A DNA stretch of 64,000 nucleotides from Sipunculus nudus (lineage: Eukaryota > Annelida > Sipuncula > Golfingiida > Sipunculidae). Below are positions 1 through 11,000 of this stretch, one piece after another. The first letter of the stretch is position 1, and each line of letters opens with the position of its first letter. The position numbers and the translations under genes are program-made. The stretch lies in contig CM049320.1 in assembly GCA_026874595.1 (NCBI GenBank), forward strand, positions 41,798,714 through 41,862,713, written 5' to 3'. The notes below the pieces were generated by a model. The model was not told where the DNA came from and did no database searches. It saw only the letters and a list, made by a program, of their open reading frames with translations.

Positions 1-104
1 TGAAGGGATAATAACATTATTCATTTCAGGGATAAATGTACTAGATTAATGTGAATACTTACATGAAATCAGGTGTACCTGTATGACACAAGGTATAAAC
101 ATAT

Positions 105-498
105 CAGTGATATAGTCGAGTACCAGTCCAAGTCCACTTCGTTCGAGTTCGAGTCATCTGAAACCCGAGTCCAAGTAAAAAAAAAACTCTTTATAAAAAA
201 TACTGTAATATAGATTACATTGAGAAGTATTTAATGGTAGTATAGACCGTAAATACATGGCTTTTACGTCAAGGTTTAATCACCTTTAGCTTCCAATGCA
301 GACTTAAAGCTTAGTTTATATGGTCTTTTTGTAAGTAGTTCGCATATGTATATAAATGTATTTATGGCATGTGACAGAGGTTTCCTTTTGATGGACTCCG
401 AGCCCGAGTACAAGTCCGAGCGAAGGACGCTCGAGCTAAAATCCGAGTCCCTAAAAAGTGACTTGAATCCAAATCGGGACTCGAGTCCTCCATCAGTG
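105..498. repeat. GAGTCC-rich repeat with hAT-like ends (copy A)
   Basis: Two clusters rich in the words GAGTCC, GAGTCCAAGT and CGAGTCC lie at about 115-178 and 393-490. The left end reads CAGTGATATAGTCGAG. The right end, read on the minus strand, starts CACTGATGGAGGACTCGAG, so the ends form an imperfect inverted repeat. The same vocabulary recurs at 38117-39339 and 46418-46490. CAGTG-type ends suggest a non-autonomous hAT-like element. No clean 8-bp target duplication is visible here, so the class is inferred. Confidence 0.45.
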
Positions 499-1452
499 TG
501 AAATATGATTAAATCAAGTTAATTATAACATGTAATGGGAAAGGATATTAATTTATTAGCTGTATAGACTGCTAAGACCAAAGCAGTGTGTGTGACAGGC
601 TCTGTGGAGGGCTAATTAACTTAATAAAATCTGGTGGAAATTAATGCTAGGTAAAGATAGTGCCTGGATCATATAATTGATTACACGTTGGTCGTTCTCA
701 CCCATGCAGGTAGTATTACGTAAGACGTTGTAAATTCTGAATGTTTAGCTTTAATTAATCGTTTATGAAACTTTTCTGTCCTATAACTGAGTGTAAGGGG
801 TTGCCATCAAAGACAGATCCTATAAAGAGACAAATCAAGTGTTAACTGCATTTCAGCATAGTATTATGTCTTTAAATTTACAACCAATACAGGAATCACT
901 TAATACCTAAATAGTAATCACATGGACAGGAGCTTGTCGAACAAAGTGTTTAATGTGAGTATACGAACTGATTTTCATTAGTTTATGCATATATGTAACA
1001 TTTTCCTGGTAGCCTGGTCTTTTACTTGGTTCAGCAGAGATCTTATTTCACTGCAACCCCTGTGATACTATTTCATCAAATATGAACTAAGGAATTGAAC
1101 CCAACAGGTAACATAGAAACACTCCTACACTATAAGTGGACTTACCCATTAATCCCTGGATAATAAAGTATAGGCGACCCGATGGGTCAGAATGGGGCAT
1201 AGAATCACTATCTAAGTGGGGGGCCCTAGGGTGTAGACGCCACCCTTTGGCTCTTAGGCAAGTCACTTTAGTGAGTAGCAAATGTTTCCGCGTGTAAGGT
1301 AATGGAGGTATTTAAGCACCTGCGAAGCTGAGTAGTCTGCAACCCTCCATATATTTAGTGAAGCACATATCCTCATAGGCTAGAGGTATGATCATGTTTT
1401 GGCTTAGTAATAAACTAATAACAACATTCCAAATTCGGACAGACCTTTCTAC
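499..1452. other. No recognisable feature
   Basis: AT-rich unique-looking sequence. The only open frame, 64 codons on the minus strand at 1087-1281, has no recognisable motif and looks like chance. Confidence 0.6.
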
Positions 1453-1486
1453 GGTGGCCCGTAAAAGATACACAGAATTTATTAGT

Positions 1487-1800
1487 TATCTCGTTCCCAT
1501 GCGATAGTATCCCGTTCCCACGCGATAAAAATCTCGTTCCTACGCGATAGTATCTTATTCCCTAGCGATAATTATCTCATTCCCACGCGATAGTATCTCG
1601 TTCCCACGCGATAATTATCTCGTTCCAACGCGGTAGTATCTCATTCCCACGCAATAATTATCTCGTTTCAATGCGTGGTATCTCGTTCCTGCGCGATAGT
1701 ATCTCGTTCCCACGCGATAGTATCTCGTTCCCACGCGATAGTGTCTCGTTCCCACGCGATAGTGTCTCGTTCCCACGCGATAGTGTCTCGTTCGCACGCA
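1487..1800. repeat. About 21-bp minisatellite, left array
   Basis: About 15 tandem units near TATCTCGTTCCCACGCGATA with alternating spacers (AG versus ATT). Units at 1700-1795 are almost identical, while those at 1490-1690 are more diverged. The repeated peptide frames on both strands are translations of the array and not genes. Confidence 0.85.
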
Positions 1801-1978
1801 AAAATATAAATAAACAATACAGTAAATCTTTCATCTTAATTCGATGTTTCTCTACGCCGGATCAAGATTATGGTCGTTTATTTGCATGCATGCGCTGTCT
1901 GCTTAATACGCGGAGCCCTGAAATTGTGCAACACCCATGGGCCACGTTTGTTCAGAGAATGGGTGGGCGGGAAGGGTT

Positions 1979-2199
1979 GGGGGGGGGGGGGGTCAGGGTT
2001 TAAGTACAGGAGTACGTATATAACATGTGCCATGCTAAATTTCCGTAATATGAAATGCGTGACTGAAATGTTTTTGTGGAATGATCTGATGGGGAAATTG
2101 AGCAAATGTATGGTGAAGATTAAATGTTTTAAAACCTACCATGCGTACATATATTCAACGTGCCCGCTCACCATACACCCCCCCCCCCCCCCCCCCCAG
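1979..2199. repeat. Homopolymer G run and C run
   Basis: A run of about 14 G near 1979-1992 and a run of about 20 C near 2178-2197 flank ordinary sequence. Open frames crossing them are low-complexity artefacts. Such runs are error-prone in sequencing. Confidence 0.8.
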
Positions 2200-2818
2200 C
2201 CCACCACGAGGTGCCGCTGGACAGACTTGCCTGTTCAGGTAGTTGCTCTCTCACTGCTATGCAGTGTTGAGGGACATGGCGTTGCCACTACCCCATGGTG
2301 AGTATCGAGTCGAGTCCGCCTGGTATGAATATAGTATATTTGCCTTTTATATTGTATATTTGCCTTTACTATTGTGCATTTTCATCGTATTTGTGGATTT
2401 TATATCATATGTGTATACTACTGAAATGCTCACTGTACCAAGGACCCTAAAAAAAATCAGCTACTATGCTAATTGGGCATCCTGGTAAAATATCATAAAC
2501 ATTAAAACAACTACAAACCGCTATGCCCTGTTATTTCCAGTATCACACGTGTACCCCGACCAATCCTATCCCGGATCAGTGTCAGTCTTTCACATGATCT
2601 CTCCGATACGCACACAGCATAATCTCATAAAGTCTCGGCTTTTAAAACCACGCCGTTAGCTTCATTCTAACCACATTCACCTAATGATCAGGTCTTATCC
2701 CGTGAAACAGACGGTTGTGAATTTACAGTGTTGTTTTTCTCCAGTGTTATACCGCTCTGGCCTAGTCTGTAGGCCATAGAGCACTTAACAACGGAGGGTA
2801 ACTCTACCTTCCATATAT

Positions 2819-2910
2819 ACTGTGGTTGGCTTTATATCTACCGGGCACAATTTCCGCGCTCAAGCAATTTTTCATAGTTTCACGGGGTTCAATTTTCGCG
2901 ATGAGGCATA
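2819..2910 (+). repeat. Short dispersed CGCG-containing repeat (copy Z1)
   Basis: Begins TATATACTGTGGTTGGCTT and continues with short CGCG/TTTCGCG words. Related sequences occur at 3541-3607 (minus), 22341-22400 (plus) and 22684-22740 (minus). Two of the four copies have a (TA)n tract at the TGTTGGCTT side. No coding capacity; class unknown. Confidence 0.45.
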
Positions 2911-3540
2911 TATTAATATTTTAATTTACACAAAATAGGTATGAATTCTCTATTACACAAAGTTATGTTTTGCTCGAACAATGACCGTCATTGCCAGAAT
3001 CCGGCGATATCGCTTCAGAGGGGCGTTGGTTTCACAGCTTGGCCATTACATATCAACATAAATAGGGCCCTCCACTCTACCTTGATCATATCATGTTCGG
3101 ATTACGTAATAGAAAATTTGTTCCATGGAAATAACAAGTTGGTTACGAAAGGGGCCATATCCCTGAAGCGCCCTTACGGAAGGTCTGACTGATCCCCGTG
3201 AGTGTGAATGTAACGAAAGAGCAGTGTTACCCTCAGCGGCGATTGATCAGATCGACCGACAGCCGACAAAGCGTGAGCGGGGACAGTTCAAGCAGTTCGA
3301 CCAAGACAAACGGCTTGCAATCGAAATTTAATATAAAATCAGACATGCAGAACTGCATTTGAGAACCAAGCTTTTTTTTTTATATAAAACTAGATCGTGG
3401 AGACGTTGCACGCTGCGATCAACATGATCGTCATTTGGATTATATTTAATTCCCGCTAATACCAATTATTGCTACCTGGTGGCTACTACAGAGACCATTT
3501 TCTCATGACAGCAAGGTTTCATATCTGCGTGGTTTCCATT

Positions 3541-3606
3541 TTGCGGCTTTTCCCCTACCGCGAATATCGCGAATTTGAAACCACCGCGAATAACAAGCCA
3601 ACAACA

Positions 3607-3645
<39 letters not shown>
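3541..3645 (-). repeat. Dispersed repeat copy Z2 with (TA)n tail
   Basis: Read on the minus strand this is a (TA)n tract (3608-3645) followed by CTGTTGTTGGCTTGTTATT and several CGCG words. The arrangement matches copy Z3 at 22311-22400. The microsatellite appears to belong to the element rather than being independent. Confidence 0.5.
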
Positions 3646-3647
<2 letters not shown>

Positions 3648-3705
3648 GTATCATAAACAGTTAGTTTTACTTCATGTAGTAACACTCACTGTTTATGATA
3701 CATTA
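3644..3705. repeat. Perfect 17-bp inverted repeat between two (TA)n tracts
   Basis: TAATGTATCATAAACAG at 3644-3660 is repeated as its exact reverse complement at 3689-3705, separated by 28 bases. (TA)n tracts lie on both sides. Confidence 0.85.
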
Positions 3706-3772
3706 TTAATGCTCACCTGCATGGTCGAGCACTTTTACTATGATGTATTGAAATTCTATGTGTATTACTTTG

Positions 3773-3774
<2 letters not shown>

Positions 3775-3820
<46 letters not shown>
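3775..3820. repeat. (TA)n microsatellite
   Basis: Uninterrupted TA dinucleotides over 46 bases. Confidence 0.95.
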
Positions 3821-3822
<2 letters not shown>

Positions 3823-3924
3823 AGCAAATATACATATAAACAATTTAAGTTACATCAACCTCATGACATACAAAAACAACAGACATTCTTTCCCACATGC
3901 TGGTTTTTTAAAGCTAGCATAGGA

Positions 3925-4045
3925 TAATGCGCGATAATTATCGCGTGAGATCGAGATACTATCGCGTGGGAATGAGATAAATATCGCATGAAAACGAGAT
4001 AATTATTGCGTGGGAATGAGATACTAACGCGTGGGAACGAGATAA
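3925..4045. repeat. About 21-bp minisatellite, right array (inverted)
   Basis: About six units reading ATCGCGTGGGAATGAGATA, the reverse complement of the left array at 1487-1800. It sits immediately inside the right inverted end of the 1453-4078 element. Confidence 0.8.
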
Positions 4046-4078
4046 AAATGAAATTCTGTGTGTCCTATACGAGCCACC

Positions 4079-4523
4079 ATACCTTTCGGCCAATTCGTGA
4101 TTTAGAACTTAATTTACCGATTTGTTTTTTTCACACGTAGGAGATATCCCAACAGGGCGACTCACGTGAAGTCTTTGTACGCACCCAGCATGGCACCCAG
4201 CTAAACAAAATTTAATCTTAGTCTCGTACACAGACACACGGTGGCGCTCCACAACCTACAGTGGCCTGGGTGAGCCTGAGGAAGAGGCTAAATTTAATCT
4301 GTATCTATTTTTTTTATGAACGATCGGGAGATTCGAGACGTCATCGAGAACCTGACCAATCATATTACAGCCTGTAAACCTGGCGAGTTTCTGGTGCATT
4401 AGTTCTTGCTGATATGGAAAGTGAAAAGCTGTGATGTATGCGCGTTGTTTTTTTTATGTACCGTTAGAGTAGATTGACAGTTTTTCTGCCTTTGGTCGTC
4501 CAGAATGTTTTTTTTTTTGCACT
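4079..4523. other. No gene seen; probably 5' flank of the pogo-like fossil
   Basis: No recognisable protein or repeat. It precedes the surviving helix-turn-helix part of the transposase pseudogene and may include its 5' non-coding part. The outer end of that transposon was not found. Confidence 0.4.
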
Positions 4524-7130
4524 GTGGAAGAACAGGCATTGGTGGCATACTACATAAAGATGCGTGACTATGGTTACTCTATTGGTGGCTTTAGCTTGCG
4601 CATCATTGTCAAGGTATACCCTTCACCACCAATGCAATCGGCATGTCGTCCTTCCACTCGACTGAAACCTTTTATGTGAAAATTTGTATCAGACTGTCTA
4701 ATGAATATGGACAAACAGGAATTTAAAACAAAAAGATTTCCTTTAATGATTGACTTCAGGGATGCATATGACAGAGTGGACCATAATATTAAACCAACTT
4801 AAACGATTCGGAGTGGATACTGAAGGAACGATATTCAATTAATCCAGGTCGTATCTACATGGACGCCAGCAGGCTGTTAGCATAGATGGCTCTACTTCCA
4901 CCTTCAAGGATCTACCATTTAAGGTTCAACAGGGGTCATGTTGTGGACCCTACCTCTTCCTGTGGTATACAAAATCTCTGTCGCAAGTCATCGGTTTACA
5001 TCTCCCTAAATGTAATGGATATGCAGACGATCATTGTTTATATTTGCCCTTCAAGCCGGATGATGAATACGCGGAAAATCAGGTTATTATTAATACTGTG
5101 AAGAGATGCCTTTCAGATATCAAGCAATGGGTGTCGGAGTTTAAATTAAAGATGAATGACTCTGAAACAGAATATATTGTACTTGGCTCCCGGCAACAAC
5201 TATCTAAGTACAGTCACGATTATATTTGTGTAGGTAATATGACCATCAGATGTGTTAATGATGTGAAATTTCTTGGTGTATGGCTTGATGACTTAAGTTT
5301 GATAATCATATTACGTCAAAGTGTTAAGTTGCTTCCCACAGTTTACACTGTAGAAGATCCATTCGAAAATTCTGACGCCGCAGGCCTGTCATATTCTAAT
5401 CCATTGACTCATGCACAGCCATTTTGATTACTACAACACCTTGCTTTATGGAGCCTCGGCATACTTGCTTAATCGCTTTCAAAGGATTCAGAACTATGGC
5501 GCTAGATTGATTTTTAATGTTGATAATAATGTTCTGTCCCCATTGGCTCCCTGTATTGGCAAGATAAAATCTATAATTTGTGTGTTAGTTTATAAAGCAC
5601 TTAATAACATGCCACCATCTTACGTTATATACAGTATATGCTTCGAGTCAGAAACAACACCTTGCGATCTTGGGCTCATGGCAGTTTTAATTTGGTTGCA
5701 ACACGAACTAGCAGGAAAAAATTTCGGTAATCGAAGTTTCCCCCAAACTCTAGAACTTACTTCCCACAATCGTTAGACTGTACACTTCACTGACCACATT
5801 CAAATAATCCGTGAAGACTTCTACTTCCGTCAGGCTTTTAGTAATTTAACCATTGAGGAGGGTAGCTCTATTAGTTGCTCATTTTAAATATCTTGCTATT
5901 CACTGTTTTAATATGTGTTTATTTGTTTGCATTATGTACTCATACTGATAATTTTAATGTTGATTTTATGTTATTTGATGTACAGCGTTTTAGAATAATT
6001 TTATATTACTGAAAACGCTTTATAAAACTAATAAATGTAAATATACCTTAGCAAGCTGGGTAGAGTAGAGAACTGTGTTCATGAAAATATTCATGGTGAT
6101 GACTTGGTGCAATCTTTCCTTAAAAAGCAAAGAGAGCTGTCAGTAAGAATTTCCAACATCATCAATAGAAAATATCATCAATGGATGAAGAGGAAATCAG
6201 AGCCTAGTTAGGCAATCTAAAAAAAAAAACTTAAGTGAATCAAACCAAGTAACATTTCGATTTTAGACAAACGACGAATGAAGTACCCAGAATGGATGTG
6301 CCTCTTCTGGTGGGGAGTTGATGCCGCCATATGTAGTTTATAACTCAGAGTCATTGTGGAGCACTTGGGCTCTGGAGGGGCCATAGGGAGCACGATGCAA
6401 AAGATCAAAGAGTGGCTGGTTCGATACCAGCTGATTTGAAGATTGGTTTGTAAGCCAAGTCCTGCATTGCCTGAAGAAACTGGGTGGTCCCAGAGCTCTT
6501 TTTGGTGACGGTCTCTCCTCTCACTCGCAGTCGTGCGATCTCTTCCGTATAGATATTATCAGTCACTGACGCGCTGAGAACATACAATTCATTAGTTTGC
6601 TTCCAAATTCCACACACCTTACACAAACACTTGATGTGGCTTTCTCCAGGCAGCTGGTGGAGAAAGGTCATCACAAACAGGAAAATCAGAGGTTCCGGAC
6701 GGACAGCAGCAGCTATGCCAAAGCACCATTTCCTTTTTCTACTCAACTTGCTGATAGAGGATCTTAACAAGAACGTGAATGCAAGTCTCAAAAATAGGTT
6801 TCGCAAGACTGAAATCTACCCATTTGATATGAACCAACTTATAGAAAGACTCCCAACATGTGAAGCAGAATTAGAGCAGGATAAAGCTTTGTGCATAAGT
6901 GAATCATTTTTAGATCAACTAAGATCTGCCTGCTTCTAAATAATAAGGAATAAAACAAGAACATGTGACACCAGGTAAAAGCATTTCCACAGACGAGAAC
7001 ATAGTCCTTCAAACGAAGACAATAGCCTTACGAAGGAAGTTACTCAAGCAGGATGATGGAAGCTCCAAGTTGTAGCAGACTAGAGAAAGAAATGAATGAG
7101 TTGTTGCCAAACCCACTAAGGACATCTTTT
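4524..7130 (+). pseudogene. pogo/jerky-like (DDE_1) transposase pseudogene, split by a LINE
   Basis: A decayed DNA-transposon transposase in two pieces. 4524-4679 encodes a CENP-B-type helix-turn-helix start (VEEQALVAYYIKMRDYGYS), resembling the EEQ.LV.Y...M...GY start in jerky-like proteins. After a LINE insertion, 6053-6208 encodes the end of that domain (DDLVQSFLKKQRELSVR). 6318-6700 encodes the DDE_1 core: PPYVVYNSESLWSTW, KSGWFD, then LFGDGLSSH with the second catalytic Asp, and LLPNSTHLTQTLDVAF with the third. 6715-6939 encodes the typical C-terminal part (LKNRFRKTEIYPFD). In-frame stops (about 6387, 6435, 6571) and a frame change near 6710 disable it. The block with the first catalytic Asp is not recognisable. 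The family assignment rests on these motifs; terminal inverted repeats were not located. Confidence 0.8.
4690..6047 (+). mobile_element. CR1/L2-type LINE, 5'-truncated, inserted in the transposase
   Basis: The copy begins in the reverse transcriptase palm. Motif A is at about 4743 (LMIDFRDAYDRVDH). A long frame from 4849 to 5427 carries SYLHGRQQAVSIDG, the VQQGSCCGPYLF box and the YADD active-site box, then KLKMNDSETEYIVLGSRQQL, the thumb-region signature of CR1/L2 elements. A frame change near 5410 leads to SHFDYYNTLLYGASAYLLNR and FQRIQNYGARLI, also typical of this group. 5777-6047 is a 3' untranslated region ending in an ACGCTTTATAAAACTAATAA-type tail. It retains the YADD box but lacks the endonuclease and most of ORF2, so it is dead. 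The insertion separates two parts of the pogo-like helix-turn-helix domain, so the LINE is the younger element. Confidence 0.8.
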
Positions 7131-7234
7131 TTTTTTGTCCAGCCTTGAAATTTGTCCAGCCAATAGACACTCACCTAGGTGCAAGTTCTCAATGTCACAG
7201 TATCCCAGTGAAGAAATCAGTGGTTTGAGATGTA

Positions 7235-7690
7235 ATGTGTGAACTTTGTTTCAGATGCCTGTACGATCACTTAGACATTTTCCACAAGATTATTTATGCT
7301 TTAATCAAGGCTGTGACCTGTGATGATCGCGCCTTTACGGGTGCTGCTCCAAAACTATGGAATTTTCTTCCTGAAGATATTCGTTCCGCGAACACCATCT
7401 CAGCATTTAAAAAGAACCTTAAAACATACCCTTTTAGAGTAGCAGTCTTTAAAAATTGGCATATATAGTTGGATACTCTCTTTAGCTTTTTAGCACTAAT
7501 TTCTCGAGTTGATTTTACAGTGGCAACTTGGTATCTACATGTAATTAAGTATTTTAACTTTTGATATAACTGTAATAAAACTGTTCCAGTCATTATCTAT
7601 CCGAGTACAACAGTATAGAAATGCGCTTGCGAGAAGGTGTCCCTGGTATGAGCGCAATATATATTTAATAAATTATTGTTATTCTTATTT
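7235..7690 (+). mobile_element. CR1/L2-type LINE 3' fragment
   Basis: The frame 7235-7468 ends in DDRAFTGAAPKLWNFLPEDI and FKKNLKTYPF, the well-known C-terminus of CR1/L2-type ORF2. It is followed by a short 3' UTR and a tail near 7650-7685 (GAGCGCAATATATATTTAAT, then ATTATTGTT) typical of these LINEs. It is an independent, heavily truncated copy from the one at 4690-6047. Confidence 0.8.
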
Positions 7691-7856
7691 TTTTTCAGTG
7701 TTATTCAATACAAATAGGTACCCATGAGTGTCTAACTAGCAATGGCTGGTACCGTCCAACACCAAAAGACAGACTCTGTAGCAGGAAAGCTGATATAAAG
7801 AAAACAACCAGTGCTGCATGGCGTAAATATGACCGTGGTAAATTTAATGTATATAG

Positions 7857-8226
7857 TGTTACGAAGACAAATTGTTGAGGGGAAAAATCCTGAGCCGATC
7901 CCGGTTTCGAACCCAGGTCGGTGGCGTACAAGTACGGCGTATCAACCGCTTCGCTCCGCTTTTATGTCACCCCGTAACACACCCTCTAATTATCCCAGGA
8001 GTCACACTTTGGTGAGCTTATTCCCTGGACCACAAAGTTTTATCGTCACATCGGACAAGCCCCTAATTTGTTACGAAGACAAATTGTTGAGGAGAAAAAT
8101 CCTGGGCCGATCCGGGAGTCGAACCCAGGTCGGTGGCGCACAAGTCCGGCGAACAAACCGCTTCGCTGGCAAAGCAAGCTTCACTAGCCAGACAGTTCGG
8201 TCCGCTTTTATGTGCACCCCGTAACA
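7857..8226 (-). mobile_element. Miniature LTR element (TRIM-like), single unit
   Basis: Two LTRs (7857-7979 and 8069-8226) bounded by TGTTACG and CGTAACA flank an 89-bp interior. The 4-bp sequence ATAG at 7853-7856 is repeated at 8227-8230 as a target duplication. Read on the minus strand, the interior begins just after the LTR with a GGGGCT..GTCCG stretch resembling a tRNA-Pro primer site. The longer LTR has a tRNA-like block with a Pol III A box at 8158-8168 and a perfect B box (GGTTCGACTCC, minus strand) at 8115-8125. No coding capacity, as expected of a TRIM. The LTRs differ in length and by roughly 8 percent, so the copy is fairly old. The same family forms the array at 15574-16554. Confidence 0.8.
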
Positions 8227-9069
8227 ATAGTTTGTAAATTTTACTCTCAATCAACTGTACAAGGTACATTGTGCCCCGTGCTACGGTTCTTTGATGATTT
8301 GAGATGTGTGATGATTTTTTTTTCAATAAACTGTTGTTTAAATCTGGAGTAACTTGCAGATTTGTGTTTGCTATAAAACGTATCAGTTAAAGCAGTAAAT
8401 AAGCAGCACGGTTGTTGATAAGCAGTATGGAATCTTGATGGATGAAACTGGCAAGTGTAGAAATAAGGAATTCTTAAGAGATGCGTTAATTTTAAGTTTT
8501 TTTACATATGTTTACTTATAAATTTTTTTTGTACACTGAAACAAAACTGAACAATTAATATTATTTATTTGTAAACTGAAAATGAAAATTTAGTCATAAG
8601 TTAGAAATTTGTCAAAAATCTTCGTTTTTGATAGCAATGATCTATATGAGTTTACGTAATAAATTTGTTCTACCCTCAGCACTTTTTATAACATTAATAA
8701 ATATACTCTTTGTTACCTGATGATAATGTATATAATTACATATATGCTCATTTGAACGTTTTATTTTAAAACACCCCTTTGGCCAAAGTTACAATGATAC
8801 CTAGCGCTTCTTTGGCCCACTGATATTTAAAAAAAACTAAATAGTTTGGGGCAACGAAAAAATCACTTTTTATATATTAAAATATATGCCCAAGTCCATG
8901 TTATAATGCCTTATAAAGAAGTTTAAATTTGTAACTTTTTAATTGTGGTCATTTAAAATGTTACTCAAACATAACCATTGTGGGCCAACGTATAACCCTA
9001 TTTTTGGTAAAGACATCCTTAAGTTTCTGCTTATACTTATCAAAAATATCCTTAAAAAAACTCAGTATT
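8227..9069. other. No recognisable feature (AT-rich)
   Basis: AT-rich sequence with long A and T runs and no open frame of note. Confidence 0.6.
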
Positions 9070-9400
9070 TAGCGTTTTGCACATAACGGTCAGGAAGCGG
9101 AAGTCATGACAAATTGGTTGAAGGGTCGAGTCCCATTCAGACCGCAAAAGACATCTGAACAAAGTCTTTACATTGCTACTGCAGTCGTCCCAAACATCGT
9201 GTTACCGCTGCTTTGTAAAGCAGGGTTCTCTGGGTTCGAACACCACGGTAGGCACCTAGGAAAGATTTGTGATCAGACCTATTAGAGCGTGATGTTGCAT
9301 ACTGTGCCAGAATGGGTCTTATCGGACCAAAATTAAATGGCCCCCTTAGGACACACTCGGCAGCGTTCCCGACACCTCAAGAGAGCAAATGATACCACCG
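9070..9400 (+). repeat. Unclassified SINE-like repeat (copy Y1)
   Basis: About 130 bp around 9175-9350 aligns with 54885-55010: shared words are CAGTCGTCC, ACCGCTGCTT, TCTGGGT..GAACACCA and ATCAGACC in the same order. A GGTTCGAACACC word at about 9233 and GGTCGAGTCCC at about 9125 resemble Pol III B boxes. No coding frame. The family is not recognised. Confidence 0.45.
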
Positions 9401-10892
9401 TCAGTTGAAATATAGTACTAGTAGTCACTCCGGTGCAACTGTTGGTCATGAACGGCATTCGCGAGGAAATTTTCAAAATATCTCGAAACGTTCGCGGGGC
9501 TTCTCAATTTTCTCGAGTGAGCCGTGCAGCCTCGGACTCATCTTGCTGGAAATTTGAACATGTTAAGATTTCATGAGACATTATATCTCTCGAAATAGCC
9601 ACAGTGTCGTCGAGAGTGTCTCGAAGCCAATTCAATTCAGTTTCCGCGAGTCAGCAAGTGCGAGGAATGTGAAACAATTTTGTGAGGGCTTTGCCGCCAA
9701 TCAAATTAAATTGTGACTTACTGGAGACAAAAATGAGAATCTGTTATACATGTCGTGCGATTGGCTCGCGAATGTCATGCAACAGTTGTGCCACGTGTAC
9801 GCGAACTCCAGCCGAATTTTACTGATTATACATTCATTGCGATTCCAAGTGAAAATTGTCGCTTATCTCGTATTTTCTCGCAACTTTGTATCTCCAACTC
9901 CTTGCCAACAGTGATTTACTGACTTTATTACTCAACAATATTCCATAATTGGTATGATTGCATGATTGGACAACCGCTTTAAACAGATGAGCTGTCATAA
10001 TCCTGATAACAATAGAGTTGTTTAGTGTCACTGCTCTGCCGCCCCCCAGAACAGTCCCACAATCCAGCTGATGTGTGAAGCGTCAGTATTTATAGCGACA
10101 GTGTCACAAGGCTAAATAAATATTTCCTTTTTATTTCTCGGAACACAACAGAGGAAACCCAAATCGATTTGTTTTTATTATCAATGACATGGTCTTTGAT
10201 CACAAAGGCAATAAGTCGACCAGAGGTCTAAAAATCATTGTGCTCAGAACTCACCTTTATAAAAGCTCTACTAAAAAACCTTACTGATGGACAGGCACCT
10301 TTAACCTTAACGTGTGGTGCCATCAGAAAAGAAACTCACAGGCACCGCAATAACTCTGCATAGATAGCATTTGTTCACTGTCACTCGAGCGACTCTCATC
10401 CAGCATGAATCTACCGATTCAAGAATCTGGTTTTATTAAGAAAACTTGTATAACAACTCCTGACATTGCCGTTTCTTGCATGCATCAGATGGAAAACCCG
10501 AATATTTTACCTATTGTAAGTATAATAAAATTTATGACTACGAGTTTGACCACTGTATGTTTTCTGGAATTATTTTTATAACAGTAAATATATCATCATG
10601 TATAAAAACACACTAATAAAGCAATTAAGTCAATTTGTAATACAAACACACACACACATATATATATATATATGAGAGAGAGAATACGGAAAAAACTCTT
10701 ATACCAAGCCTAAATAAAAGTTTGATTTAATGTCATAATCTAGTATGTTAGATTGTATTCAATCATAATATATTATCCCATATTATACTTTATTCTTAGC
10801 ATCCATCTCCTAATAAAAGACATAAACAATGCGCCTTAAAATTGTGTACCTTTTAAATAATAAGGCTCGATATTTTTTCTGCTCGATAATTG
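9401..10892. other. No gene seen; short CA/TA microsatellite
   Basis: 9430-9900 is richer in CG than its surroundings and contains several TCTCGA/CTCGCGA words but no convincing frame or known motif. A (CA)n(TA)n tract lies at 10646-10672, followed by (GA)n. Confidence 0.5.
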
Positions 10893-11000
10893 TTCTGGTG
10901 TAGCGATATCAGATTACCCCCGCGTAAGATCGGCCCCCTCCCCCCCTGTAACTTGAACCAGGCTTCAGATTACTCCCTACATTTTCAGATAACCCCATCA
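10893..11000. repeat. End fragment of a CAGATTACCCCC-rich repeat
   Basis: TCTGGTGTAGCGATATCAG followed by ATTACCCCC, then further CAGATTAC and CAGATAACCCC words. It resembles both ends of the 12297-12788 element and may be a separate partial copy. Confidence 0.45.

Larger units (their letters stand above)
1453..4078. mobile_element. Non-autonomous element with inverted ends and inverted minisatellite arrays
   Basis: The left end at 1453-1480 and the right end at 4051-4078 are inverted repeats matching at about 24 of 28 positions; both contain GGTGGC near the tip and ACACAGAATTT on the inner side. Just inside each end lies a minisatellite built on a TATCTCGTTCCCACGCGATA unit: about 15 units on the left (1487-1800) and about 6 on the right (3925-4045), in opposite orientation. 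The interior has no transposase-like frame, but carries homopolymer runs, two (TA)n tracts and two short dispersed repeats. This is seen directly; the class of transposon is unknown. It could be a DNA element moved in trans. Confidence 0.6.

Noticed and set aside
1615-2003. Repetitive peptide frames (RDSISFPRDS and GTRYYRVGTR types) on both strands
   Set aside because: They are translations of the 21-bp minisatellite and have no start context or homology.
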